From Rhyzopertha dominica (taxonomy: Eukaryota; Arthropoda; Insecta; Coleoptera; Bostrichidae): a stretch of DNA of 64,000 nucleotides. A program made the translations under genes and the position numbers. Of this stretch, positions 32,001 to 47,000 are shown piece by piece. The stretch's first letter is position 1. Each line of letters begins with the position of its first letter. A model generated the notes under the pieces. The model did not search any database. It was given only the letters and a program-made list of their open reading frames with translations, and was not told where the DNA came from. Location of the stretch: NCBI GenBank assembly GCA_025024175.1, contig QCXZ01000137.1, forward strand, positions 79,174,680-79,238,679, given 5' to 3'.

Positions 32001-35000
32001 TTGAGGGTTGGTACTAACTAAAAATGATATGGATTTAATTGTACTGGCGCCCTAAAATAGAAACGATACGAGCTTCTCAACCGAACCAATAAATGCACTA
32101 AAGGAAATCCAGTTTGCACTACAGAAATATTAAAGAGGATGAAGTTCTTAATTTTCTAGACTAAATATGTCGGTAAAGAGCAACAAGATTTTAAAATGTA
32201 CGGAAAACCGACATGCTGAAAGCAATCGTTACACGTTAAGCGTGTTCTATAGTTAAAAAACAGACTGGTAAACGTACTACTCACAAACAAAGTTGAAAAG
32301 AATTGACAACCATCGAACAGTTATTAACCTTTAGCAATGGATACGATACAAAATTTGTATTTGATTTGATTTCTTTTATCATGCTGGAGCAAATGTAAAT
32401 TAAAAAGCAGCTTATTTGCATTAGTTACAGTTTCTTTCAAACCCTTTCTTCTTTTAAATTGCAGGTGGATAGCGACGACACAATTCCAAGCCACCCATGC
32501 TAGAAGAGCCTTTCCATGTTTCGATGAACCGTCTTTCAAAGCAACCTTCAACGTCACCCTGATCTACCCAGCAGATAACGGCTTCCATGCTCTAGCAAAT
32601 ACTCCACAAATAGGTGCCTCTGTTAGGTAAGTAAGGCGCTATTATTTACCTGTGAGTACATTAAAAGCGTTAGCCTTAAGTTTAACACATTATCTTCTTA
32701 TAATCTCACAGAAAGCATATAAAAGAATATAAGCAGACTTTTATAAGTTATTATGAGAGGGCTGTACAACTTTTATTGTCCCTAGAATGTGAAACATAAT
32801 TTCTTTTCTATATCACCCTACTCTAGAAGACACTTATTCCACCTATGATCTAAATTAAACATGCTTTACCATTCTTTTTAGAAAAAACTGTTATTTTCGT
32901 AGAGATAGAATCATCTTTAGGTCACTGTGCTACGCATTCTTAAAAAATGCTTGCTTGCTGAATGCGCTAATCAAATTTTATTTCAGCGATACTGAAACTG
33001 GATTAGCCATCGCTAACTTTGAGCAAACACCGCTCATGTCTACCTATCTCCTCGCTTTCGTGATTTCCCCATTTACTTATTGGGAGAATGTCACTGAAAA
33101 CTACAGGGTATATGCTAGACCAGAAGCAAACTCCACTTTAGAGTATGCCTTCGAAATCGGACCTCCATTGATGAAAAGTCTTGAAACCTTCACCAACATG
33201 AGCTACTTTGATACGAATATAGGGAAGATGGATCAGATTGCAATTCCAGACTTTTCGGCTGGAGCCATGGAGAACTGGGGCTTGGTAACTTACAGGTAGA
33301 CGAATTTCTTATACTAAATTCAACAACTAAACAGTGTATTTTGGTTTGAACTATTCCTACAGTGTACTTATGTTATCCATATTTTGAATAGATTATGCAG
33401 CTTATATCCAATTCAAACTATACTTTGTTTGTTTTGTTTCAGAGTTAAATTGATTTGTTTAAAGCACGTTTCTTAAAGTTACATTGATGCTTCCAATAAT
33501 TAGATATTAAACTTTTCAATTGGCGATACTGGTTTTATCGTACTGTCCCAATCAGTCGACTCAAAATCTCTTTGCACACATATAGGTTCCTTAGCAGTAA
33601 AAAAATCTTCAGCTGTTTTGGCATGTTGACAGTACGATTCATAATCTTATGCAGTTTTCAATTTTTGATGAATGAATGACTATAAAGGGGCTATTACTAC
33701 TACACAAATCACACTTTATTTTCAGAGAAGCACTGTTACTATGGAAACAAAACGAATCTACTAATGCCAACAAGCAGAGGATTGCAACGGTTATATCTCA
33801 TGAATATGCCCACATGTGGTTCGGAAACTTGGTTACCTGTGCGTGGTGGTCATACACATGGTTGAACGAAGGATTCGCCAGATATTTTGAATACTTCACT
33901 ACAAACGATGTAAGTAGAAACCGCCTTCGCGAAAATATTGGAAAAGGGGGTACTTACTTAATAAGACAAATAAATTTAATTTTCGTAATATTAATTGTTT
34001 TGAATAGATACTTCCATTTATGCGTCTACATGCATCGAAAGAATTCGATGGTTCTTGATTCTTTAAAAAATGTCTGTGTAAATTGAGCAGATCATATTTG
34101 AAACATGTTATTTTGACTAAGTGATATGTATAGGTAGGTCATTGTCCTGCTAAAACGTAGCCTCTTCAAAACCACAACATACACTGAATCAAGAAGGTAA
34201 AAAGTGCAAGGGGAGAACAAACTTGATTATCGTTTTTTTAACCAGTGAACAGATTCGTATACCCAATGAAAAGAAATCCATTAAATACATGAAAATAAAG
34301 TTATACTAGTTTACTGTGTTTGTTGGTTTAAAGAACGTCTTCTTTGTTTATTGCAACGTGGTTATTGATGCACTGTTTATAAATACCATAAAGTTATTTA
34401 TTACTCTAATAAACTCTAATTGCTAAGATAACAACTATATTTGCTCTGCCTATGAACTAATGCAAGGTGCTTAAATGTATACATACCTTAAAAGTCATAG
34501 AAAATTTATATTTTTCGTTCTACAAGGTTAAACTTCTGGAAATGGAAAGCTTAAAGTCTAATTTCAAATATAAATGAACCTTCTGATGTTCAAATTTTCG
34601 TACCTCCTCCCAAAGTGCCCAATTCAAACTTAATGGAAGTACCAATAGGCACAAATGTGTGTTTAGGGCTCAAGATAACCCTGACATTACGGTTGAAAAG
34701 ACTGCAAATTTGCCTGGTGTAAACGTGTATGTGGGACTCACTGGGACTGCAGAAAATATCACACTTATAAACTTCCCAATTTCTTCAGAAAGTACCTATA
34801 ATTTTTCAAATTAGCCTTTAAAATTTCCGTTTCCAGAAATTTTACTTTGTAGCCTAACAGAAAAGTAGACTTTTCCACCCTAATTTAAGGGACGAATGTG
34901 ACCATTTAGGTCCCTAGAGAAGTACACGTTTTGCCTCCTTCATCTGTCAAAATTACAGAGGAAACAAATATATAATAATAATCTTTATTTAATGCCCTCA

Positions 35001-38000
35001 AGCAATTTACAAAATATCTAAACATATAATATACAATAAAAAATGAATCAAGAAGTAACTACTACAAAACATGGAGAAAAGGAGTTTAAAATTTTAGAAC
35101 TCATTTTAAATCTGCTTTAAATTTGCAATAAATAAACCAATTTATTTTGTTACAATTATTACAAGCAGTGATATTTGCAGTATAATTAAGGTTACTAAAT
35201 GAAATTTCATGACATATGGAATAAGAATAGTCAGTAGAACAACAATGAGTATTATTTTGAAGATTAGCATGGTGTAAAATTAAACTTAATTTAATCAATA
35301 TCTGTAGATGACTTCACCAATAATTTGATTAACAATGCGACGCTTTTTTGTTTCTGATTCCTACAAATAACCTTCTTTGGATCTATTGATAAAATATGCC
35401 AAATGGCCTCTATGTTAATTCCTTGAGCCGCTGGGCCATCCATTGTTTAAAAGCAAAATATTATTTTCATATAATAAAGCCAGAGATACTTTATCGACTT
35501 GTTCTAATACATCTTCCCGGATTACTGTGGTTCATATTGGATGAGAATCGTACCGGAAGACCGTTGCAGAAGTCGTTTAGTCGAAAAAAAAAACACGATA
35601 AAAATTTGTAGACAAAATCGTCATAAATGAAATAATGTAATCCTATATATTTTTGTTTGCAGAGTTTTTGTTTCTTGTTCAGTCATAAGGAAAGTTATAT
35701 GTATTACACTGGAGGAAAGTGTAGTTTCCTGTATTATATTACTAGAAAAAAACATGACGATAAAATTTAATTATACCTCGAGCGTAGTTAGTCTTGTATG
35801 TCACGTAGTTTAGAAATAAGGATTCGAAAATAAACATCAAAAAAATCTTGCAGGTAGAAGATACGTGGGAGTTGGAAAAACAATTCGTCGTAGAACAGGT
35901 GCAAACAAGCTTTGCATCTGATGCTCTGGAGAGCTCCGTTGCCTTGACATCAGATGTCTACTCGCCTGCTCAAGTTATGAGCAAATTCACGTTAATTTCT
36001 TACAACAAAGGTGAGATTTGGGCATCGGTGTTTCAAGTAAATTGTTATTCTGATCGTAGGTGCCAGCATACTTCGCATGATGGAGCATTTTATGGGACAT
36101 GAGCAGTTCAGAGAGGGCCTTAGGGATTACCTACGTACAAAGTGAGTCATTTATCTATAACTAATCTCTTTTGGAGCACATCATGTTTGATTAATAGATA
36201 AAACTGTAAGCCAGAAAACAGCTATGTANACGTAAATGCTTCTTTAGTAAGATTTTGAGGATTTCACCCACAANCATGTTTTAATTCAGCTCACAGTTCC
36301 TACACTAATATGGGAAAATAAATGGCCAAAATTAAATAATATTAAAGACTTTCACTTGTACTAAAAGAGAAACATTTTAAAATGATGCTACAATAATTTA
36401 ATTTGGCCTTATAATTATTTTATCTCTATTTATTTTAGTGAATTCCAAAACACTGTTCCTCAAGATCTGTGGAACGCTTTACAAAGCCACACCGGAGGAA
36501 GTCTTCCTACTGGTTACACTCTTTCGGATATCATGACAAAATGGACAGAACAGCCTGGATATCCCGTTTTAGAAGTGCGAATGAATGGAAACGATGCAGT
36601 CGTTACTCAGGTTTGTACAGATAAATCTGCTTTTCTCTAAGAACCATAAAACGACCAATGAAAATTAACATGTGTAAAAAATTGAAAATTTGTATGAAAT
36701 ATTTTCTAGCAACATGTTAATATTGAGACGACATAAAAATGTACCATATATTTGTTTCTTCATCTTGGTGTTTTCTTGGATACAAGATATAGTATGAAGA
36801 CTATTATGCCAGGGGGCATTATGACAACTCCCTCTTGAAACGCTCTTTGACTTATGTATTTTGTAAACTTGACATAATTTTATTAAAGAGAAACGGTATT
36901 TAATCAAACCACTAATTAGGCGGAGCAAAATCATAATAAAGGACAAGGCTTCACCATCTTCAGCAATTAGGTTGCATACACCATATATTCTGATGCTACC
37001 GTGACACTTTTTCATATTCTGTGTCCCTTTATTGTTTATATATCACACCTGCATTTACAAGAAGAGTTGTCGATGTTATTAACATAACCAAGATATTATG
37101 CAATTTTTGGCGGGATGTCCCAAAAATTATTTTTACCAGTTGGTTGTGAAATATACCGACCATTGCGAAAAACCAACAAAAACGTTATTCTCTTATACCC
37201 TTTAGTAACAGGGACGCGTATTTTCGATAAAGAAACTTGGCATTTATTTCACATTCTTCTTTCACATTCGCTCTTTTGTCATCTATGTCAACTATAGTTA
37301 ACTTTACAAGCTCATCTCTCCCCACTCCTCCTAAAACACCATTTAGTAGGAAACCTATGAAGAAAGTTATGTTATACGAGGCATGTTTTTTAAGTAAGTA
37401 CCGTTTTGGAATTAAAAAAGACGTGCAAAGATATCGCAATAATTTTATCTTACATGAAAGCCTGTACCTTAATCTACTTTTCTACATAATTTCCGTGAAT
37501 ATTGAGGCACTTGTCATAACGTGGCACCAGTTTTTAAATACCCTCCTCATAAAATTCTGCCGCCTGACTTGTTAACCACTGTATCACAAATTTTCGACTT
37601 CGTTATCGTCTTGAAGACGCTGACCACCCAGGTGTTTCTTCAAGTGCAGAAACAAATGGTAGTCGCTGGGCGCCAGATCAGGGCTGTATGGAGGATGATC
37701 TAGAGTTTCCCATTTAAAAGATTTGATGAGATCTTTGGTCCGATTAGCCACATGTGGACGGGCATTGTCATGCAGCAAAACGATACCCTTACTCAACTTG
37801 CCACGTCTTTTGTTCTGGATTGCACGACGCAGATTGTTCAATGTCTTACAATAAGACGCTGCATTGATTGTCTCATTACGAGGCAGAAACTCCACTAGCA
37901 ATACTCCTTTTCTGTCCCAAAAAACTGTGCACATGATTTTCCAGGCAGAAATTGTTTGCTTAAACTTTATTTATTGGGTGATGATGAATGTCGCCATTTC

Positions 38001-41000
38001 ATGGATTGTTGTTTCGATTCTGGTGTGACGTAGGCCACCCATGTTTCGTCACCAGTAACAATTTGGTCTAAAAATTCTTCACCTTCATTGTGGTACCGCT
38101 CAAGGAAAGTCAATGCACTGCCTAAACGTTGGGTTTTGAGCAAATCCGTCAACATTTTCGGAACCCAACGTGAACACAATTTCCGGTAATTCAAGTTCTC
38201 GGTCACAATGCGATACAAAACACTACGAGAATATTGAGGAAAGCAGTCGCACAATGATAAAGTTGTAAAGCGTCTGTTTTCTCTCACCTTTTCGTTCACT
38301 TTCTGCACCAAATCTTCATTAACGACCAAAGGACGCCCACTCCGTTCTTCATCATGCACATTTGTGCGGCCGTCTTTAAATGCTCTCACCCATTTCCTTA
38401 CCATTCCATCACTCATAACGTTTTGTCCGTAAACTTCACAATCTCACGATGAATATCGATCGGTTTTACGCCTTTAGCACTAAGAAATCTTGTAACAGCC
38501 CGTACTTCACAATCGGTGGGACTCACGATTGTCGGAGGCATCTTAAACACTCAGTAAACAACGTATACAATGAAGAATCAAACTGTAATGGCGTCAGTGC
38601 GTAGACAAGAGATGTAGGTAACCAGCGCGCATGCGCGGAACGCCGACCGTAGCGCTGCGGCGGCGGAATCGCAAAACGGTACTTACTTAAAAAACATGCC
38701 TCGTATTATACCTATTCCTTTTCCAAAAGATATGTGACATTTGAAGCTTCCCTCAAAATTTTCGATGTTTTGGAATATATATTTTCGGTAACTCTCTTAA
38801 AAAGACTTCTATGATTATTTTTCAATGAAGCAAGATATGTTTGCCTTGAGCATTGAGTATTCCGACTACAAAGAACTCGTGCTGAACGATTCTAACTAAA
38901 AATAATAAAATTGCAAATTATTTTAAGAAATCATTGAAAAATCACAAAAACAATTTTTTTAACTTCCTACAAACGCAATACAAGAAAATGATATTTGATC
39001 TAAGAAGCCATTAAATTTTAATGTTATTGAAAATAATTCTGCGCCTTATTGGTACATAAGTAAGGTTTGTTTTGTATCAGTTTTGTTGCTGCAAATATTA
39101 CAGTAAGAATGAAACTAGAAGAACACTTGCTATTATAAAAAATTTTCATACTTTTAATTAAATAAAAGTCAAAGACAATAATAATAGGAAAACTTCTCAT
39201 TTAAAGAAAAAATCGATGCGCTGCTAAATTAGCTACTGTATAATCAGTATATTGCCAAAATAACTATCGCATAGGTAGGTTGCAAAACGTAAACAACTAA
39301 AAGTAATATAGGTTTAGCAATAAATATGTCATAGATACCAAATAACAAGTAGGTGCAATAAATATTTCATTTTGATAGGAAATAAACACATTAGTTGTGA
39401 GGTTTTGCAGTTTAAGAGGATACATATACGTAGTCTCTGTAAAGTAAAGCACTTTGATCTAAAAAGAGATTTGTTTTGAGATGATTGAAATAAAACAATC
39501 TATTACTATGAAGACGATATGACGTCATTAGATGTTTTCTTTTAGTAGCATGCATTTTTGTGTAATTGAGCTCTTATTATTTAATTTATTCAATAATCAT
39601 CTCATTTGGCATAAAACAATCAAAACGGGAACTATTGGAAAAATTCATCATATGCGGGGTTCATAAATAAAAAAGTACTACATTGGTCTCCATAACATGT
39701 TGTTTTCCGGACAGGTTCCCACTTCCTAAGGAAGACACCGACATGAGTGTCGAAACGTCAAGGTCTAATAACCAACGTGGGAACCAGCCCGGAAAACAAC
39801 ATGTCATCGACAACAACCACGGAAGCCTTCAAACCATTGGTCTCCATATTTATTGAATTAACAAAATTTAGAACCTGCAAAAAAACATTTTACGCGCCCA
39901 AATATTCAAACTGCAGTCCATTTACATTTTACAATTCTGACATTGCCCATTTCAGCTCAAATAAGAGCTTGCGATTCTTTCTGCCTGTGTATGGATGGTA
40001 TACATAACGTATGCCTTACTTTTTAAATAACTCTATAAAGAGCCTAATTGGGCGATCGGGGTGAACGCTACACATCTACTTATTGGTAAAAACATCATCA
40101 AGTAAGCGACATACCGCTATACCATCTTGCTGCTTATCTTGAAATACGAGTGTTTAAGATGCCTCCGACAATCGTGAGTCCCGCCGATTGTGAAATACGG
40201 GCTGTTATACGATTTCTTAGTGCTAAAGGCGTAAAACCGATCGATGGTCATCGTGAGATCTGTGAAGTTTACGGACAAAACATTATGAGTGATGGAATGG
40301 TAAGGAAATGGGTGAGAGCATTTAAAGATGGCCGCACAAATGTGCATGATGAAGAACGGAGTGGGCGTCCTTCGGTCGTTAATGAAGATTTGGTGCAGAA
40401 AGTGAACGAAAAGGTGAGAGAAAACAGACGCTTTACAATTTCATCATTATGCGACTGCTTTCCTCAATATTCTCGTAGTGTTTTGTATCGCATTGTGACC
40501 GAGAACTTGAATTACCGGAAATTGTGTTCACGTTGGGTTCCGAAAATGTTGATGGATTTGCACAAAACCCAACGTTTAGGCAGTGCATTGACTTTCCTTG
40601 AGCGGTACCACAATGAAGGTGAAGATTTTTTAGACCAAATTGTTACTGGTGACGAAACATGGGTGGCCTACGTCACACCAGAATCGAAACAACAATCCAT
40701 GGAATGGCGACATTCATCATCACCCAAAAAAGTGAAGTTTAAGCAAACAATTTCTGCCCGGAAAATCATGTGCACAGTTTTTTTGGGACAGAAAAGGAGT
40801 ATTGCTAGTGGAGTTTCTGCCTCGTAATGAGACAATCAATGCAGCGTCTTATTGTAAGACATTGAACAATCTGCCTCGTGCAATCCAGAACAAAAGACGT
40901 GGCAAGTTGAGTAAGGGTATCGTTTTGCTGCATGACAATGCCCGTCCAAATGTGGCTAATCGGACCAAAGATCTCATCAAATCTTTTAAATGGGAAACTC

Positions 41001-44000
41001 TAGATCATCCTCCATACAGCCCTGATCTGGCGCCTACCATTTGTTCCTGCACTTGAAGAAACACCTGGGTGGTCAGCGTCTTCAAGACGATAACGAAGTC
41101 GAAACATTTGTGATACAGTGGTTAACAAGTCAGGCGGCAGAATTTTATGAGGAGGGTATTCAAAAACTGGTGGCACGTTATGACAAGTGCCTCAATATTC
41201 ACGGAAATTATGTAGAAAAGTAGATTAAGGTACAGGCTTTCATGTAAGATAAAATTATTGCGATATCTTTGCACGTCTTTTTTTTAATTTTAAAACGGTA
41301 CTTACTTAAAAAACATGCCTCGTATCATTGTCCAGCTCATTCGAAGATATGTCAGTCAGACCACATGGCAAATCATCTCTGAGAAATTCTAAATACCTAT
41401 CTCCTTAAGATTATCTTAAAAAAAGTGAGGACCTATAATGGAAAGCGTTAATATATTGATATTTTCAGAAACGTTTCCTCTTGAATGGTACCGCTACCAG
41501 CAACTTGACATGGGACGTTCCAATTACCTACGCTATTTCTCACGGAGATCCTGGCTTCAGTAACACAACCACCGATTTATGGTTCCTTGCTGATCAAGCT
41601 AACGCCACAATAACAAATATTCTGCATGGAGGAACAGGTTGGGTCGTCCTGAATAAGCAAGGAGTTGGTACGTAAATATTATTATTTATTTATAGAAACT
41701 ACCATATATAAATAAAATTAAGAACTGCACTTTATATGCAGACTTAACTCATAGTGTTGAAGACAAATCATCTTTAAATTAATTAAAAGTGTAGAACCAA
41801 GAACAGATCCTTGTGGCACTCCAAGATTATTTTTTTCTCGTCTAGAACACCTAATCTGATCAATAATTACGAACTGTTCCCTTTCCCCTAAACAAGATGA
41901 ATTTATATTAAGGCTGGTATTATTGAAAAAATGAACTTTGTTTGATAATATATTTAGTATTATACATTCAAACAATTTCGACACATCTAAGCAACTAAAA
42001 TTTTTCAATTCAAATCCTGCAAGTATCTTCTGATTATACGTGCTTAACGCCAATGTGGTCGTACTTTCAAAATGTAGGTACATCTCTTTGATTTTTCAAG
42101 AATTTTTAAGTAAGTAAGCCCTTGGTATATTAGGCAAAACCAGTTCTATACCATGATGTCTTCATTAGACCTAAACTACACTGATGAGCTGTAATGACAG
42201 AGAAATCTGTAGTTGGTTGTGGTGCAGGCAACATAATAAATACATGCATTTTTAAGTATGTCGGTTCTTGCCCGTCGGCATTGTCATGTATTTTTTCACA
42301 TTTTTCAAGTATTTTATAAAGAAACAGGACGTTACTTATTCACATCAATGCAGTCTTTTTAACAAGTATTCCTTGTGGAATTTTTGATGATGTGCGATAA
42401 ATTGATTCCCGAATACAAATATTGGCTAAATGAATCGAAATAATATTTAAAAGTGTCTTTATAACTTTTGCTTTAATAACATACGCATCTGCACTTTTAG
42501 AATTTTTCAATGCAATATATAATGCTTATAACTCTTTATTTTTGGATGACTGTCATTACTATTGGTTGAATCTAAATATATATATTGAAATTACCGTGAA
42601 AATAATTTTTGCAGGTTTCTACAGAGTCAACTACGACCAAACTTTATGGTCCGCCATAGAAAGTGCTTTGAAGGACGACAACTTTGGAAACATTAGCGTA
42701 ATAAACCGAGCACTAATTGTAGACGATGTGTTCACCTTTGCCCGTGCAAGCCAGATTGAATACAGCAGGGCGTTGGACATAATTTCGTACTTGGAAAATG
42801 AAATTGAATACTACCCGTGGCATGCAGCATTTACTTCATTTAGCTTCTTGAGAAGACGAATTGGACAAGATGAAACACTGGAGCCACACTTAAGGGTAAG
42901 GAACATTGAATTCTTTTATACCCACATAAAATTCAGCATTAAGGTCGATCGAGTTCTGAACTAAACCAAACATTTTTTAATTATGTGTGGAACAGAAAAT
43001 CGTCAGCCCTATCCTCTATTTTTGTCCCACTAATCAGGAACTACTATGTTGACCTTATCCCGATTTTCTTCTGTAACTCCGTATCCCAAAAATAAAAAGG
43101 TGCGAGAAGAAAAATAAAGATTAAAACAAAAAAAAAGTAAGACGAGAGTACCAAGGAAAATTTAATTTTGAGACGCTAAACATTTGTTCCTTTCTTTATC
43201 GCAGCAAAAATAATGAATTTTTGTTGCATCAAATTTGAACAATTTTAGCACCGAGGGAGTTAACCTTTAATGCTTTGCGGGGCGGAGCTTCGCGCTCGTA
43301 AACTATGCAAATATACCCATGTTGTAATCCCTTTATAGTTTGCAGATGGACCATTGTACTCGTAAATTATCTGTATTTATTGTCCCTTCTTGAAGCTTTT
43401 GTTTTTATCACTAGGGAAATCTTAGATGCTACTCGAAGGTTTTAGTTTTGAATAGACACGTGGAAAGAGTACTTTTGGGGGTTAAAACAGGAAAATTGCT
43501 ATACATAGGTGCGCGAAATAAATTTTGCATCAATTGTGCAAAGGCACAGAACAATCCTATTGCAGAGCACAGAAAGAAAGCCCTAAATTTCAGGAAAACG
43601 GAGGATATTTCGTTTGATGAAAAATCGGCAGGATTGTCTAGACATTGAAAGTTGCGCAGAACCAAAACCAAACGAAGAGAACTTCATTTCTGAGATGGAA
43701 GAATGTAGTTTGCTTGACGGTTTACTGCTCTAAAAAATTAGTGCAAAGACGTATAATTCATCAAAAAATTGTCAAACGAACCCCCAGAAAATTTACAAGA
43801 AAAACATGCGAACCGCATTCCTAAGAGAAAACAAGACAGAGCTTGTAGAAGGCTTTTCACAGATATTCAACCACAAAAAATGAAGAACAAGTCTGCTGGT
43901 TCCGATTCAGATTATGACTAAGGCGGCAGTGAATCTGATGAAGAAGATGTCATCGATGATGACCATAAAGGGTGGCAAATGAGAGAACTGTTTTCAAAAA

Positions 44001-47000
44001 CTTCAACAGAACTTGATGAAATAGAAAAAGATGGCTTAGGTCAATCTTTACTGGATTTAACTGGATTTAAAATTAAGGACTGTGGTATATTTTCTCCTGA
44101 AGATGCAATTAAGAACAAGAAACTTAAATAGATGACCATTCAAAATGGAAAAAAATATACTTCGTAGAACAGATAAATATTTATATCAGATCCAGTGGTA
44201 GCTAGCTATTGCAAATGCAGAGCTCTGTTATTTCGTCGTCTAAACTTGGAAAGGAATGTTTATAGAAAAAATATCAAGATATAGAAAACTTTGAGAACAC
44301 AAAATGTTGCCGAAATTAAAATCCTTTATCAAAAATAAAATGTTTAAAAATATATTGAATAAATAACTATTGTACAATTACACTTGTTCTAATAAAACTC
44401 TTTATTTTTATAATACATTACTTTATAAATATATTAACAGTAATAGTCAATTGTCTGCATTACTTTACGGAAACAAAAATAAGCTCTTTATTTTCAAATA
44501 TATTTTCAAACAAAATCTATCTAAATTGTATTTTATAATAAAACATAAATGGTAGAAGTATAGTAAGAATGTAATAAATTTACTCGGTGTAAAATTAATT
44601 ACACGTACCATAATTGAATTATAAACAAAGCTTCGCCACAAAAAGAAACTTTTGCCCAAATGACAAATTACCGTGCTCATAAACGGTCGGTCTATGTGCA
44701 ATATGCTCCCAATATTGGAGTGACAGGTTTGGGGTCATAACCTATCTTGCAGACCAATACTACAACTGCAATGTAGTGACAGGTTTCGCTATGTCCACGT
44801 GGACTAATTATTATGTTACCGCCCTAAAAATTTTACTTGGCCCAAAACGTATAAACAGCCTTAAGCACTGTTTACCAATGGTTGTTGACTCCCAACATTT
44901 GGTTTACTAAATAATCGCATATACTGTAGTTTAAATTCCCGTTGTTATTATTTTTCAATAGCAGTGTCTTTTTTTCCTTGTAAGTGGGTGCAAACCTGTA
45001 AGAAATAAAGACTTTTACTTAGGGTTGTGAATGCGACTTCATTTTTCATTGTATACTTAATTTTGTAATCACTAGTTGTGATAAAATTAAGAAATCTTAG
45101 TGTTACGACAATTTTTGTGTGGAGTGTATTATTTTTCAATGTTTACTGAATTTGACGCTTCAGAAGTTGGTGTCAATTTGTCGTTAAATGATGTTCCTTA
45201 ATTGCTCAATCTACAAATAGCTTTTGGTACATATCAGATTCCCAAACCTTAACCTATAGGTCTAAANATATGCAACGAAGGAATTCCCTGCTAATTTAAT
45301 TTAAAACATCGATTTTTCAGACCTTCATCACCAGACTGATTGAGAAACTGTACGAAAGTGTACCGTTCGATGACAACCGCGACGATGACCACATATATAC
45401 CCTAAAAAAAGCCCTAACTTTGAGCTGGGCTTGCACCCTCGAAATTGGAGACTGCATAACGAGATCTCAGCAAGCTTTCGAAAGCTACCGAAACGGAACA
45501 AGGTGTGCACGCCCAAAAATACTAATAAAATGCTTGACTGCTCAATTTCGTATATTTTCAGCTTGAACGCCAACGTGAAGAGCGTTGTTTATTGCACCAC
45601 TTTGAGGCACGCGGANTCTGATGAAAGCTGGAGGTACCTTTGGAACAAGTTTTTGGAGACCAAACTTGCACACGAACAGCTGATCATCCTGGGTGCGCTT
45701 GGATGTACCAAGAACGAGACGCTGCTTCATGAGTATGTTATTTGACTGAAATCTTTGAGTTATTCTAGCAATACTTCTCGAAGCGACTCGGGAAACATTG
45801 GGTAAAGCTAGACGCCTGAATTTTCAGTGTCGAAGTTCTCTAATTTTGTCACTGACTGCATTCAGTTAGTGTTTAGCCTATAAAGGAAGGAAAAACTCAG
45901 GAATCTCTAAATTTCAATACCCTTTTCTAATTTTCAGACATGCTTTCTGATCGCTGCATATAATCGACTTACAAGTAGTTATTAAGAGACCAGAAGTATT
46001 CTGCAAATACCACTTAATGGTGCATTACCCATTTTTAACTAACAGAGCTTATACTATTTATTTTTAAAACGTATTATTCTTACATCTTTTACAGTTACAT
46101 TTTGGTTACTTAAAACTTGAATTATTAATTCCACCACCAGTTGTTCTCTGTAAAAATTATCACATAGTGCACACAATTAGATTAACTATTAGCTGTGATC
46201 TTTGCCATTTCTTCCTGGATAGTTTGTATGGTGCTATCACTAAATGTTAGTGCAGAATTTTGCCTCCTCACATAACCTTTAAGTTCATGCCAAATCATTT
46301 CAAATGGATTAAATATACAGTGATACGGTGGCAGGAGTAAAATTGTGTCCATGCTCTAAAGCCAAACTATCAATTCGGAATGTTTTATCAGAACATTTTG
46401 TCTTTAGAACCTCCAAGAGTTGTTTCTTTGTATAACATCCCTCAATATACAGGATGTTTCACGAATGATAATGACCCTGAAGAAATTAAAAATGCAACCC
46501 AAAATACATTCTCATAGCCAATGAGGTTATTTCACATAATGGTATTATTTTAAAAATAAATTGGGAATCCATGACGACTATACGCCATGGTTCCTGTCAC
46601 TGTATTTATTAAAAGTTAAAATGTATTCAAATGATGAAAAAACACATACGATTTTGATTTATGGTGAATGCAAACTGCTGCACGTTTATACAGACAACGT
46701 TTTCCAAATAGAAGAGCTCCTGCCGATACAAGTTTCAAGAGACTTGAATTAACTTTAAGGACAAACTGGCCACCACTAAAAAAGTCAAGAGAAAGAACAG
46801 CAACAGGCCCTGTCAATGAAATTAGAGTATTGTAAATGATTGACGAAAATCCTCATATTAGTCAAAGTCTCAAGAGCAACCGGTATTAGTCTGTCTTCAG
46901 TACTCCGAATAATTAAAGGCAATCGATTTCATCCGCATCACTTGCAATTTGTTCAGGCCTTAAAGGAGGCAGATTACCCTAATAAAACTGGCTTTTTGTA

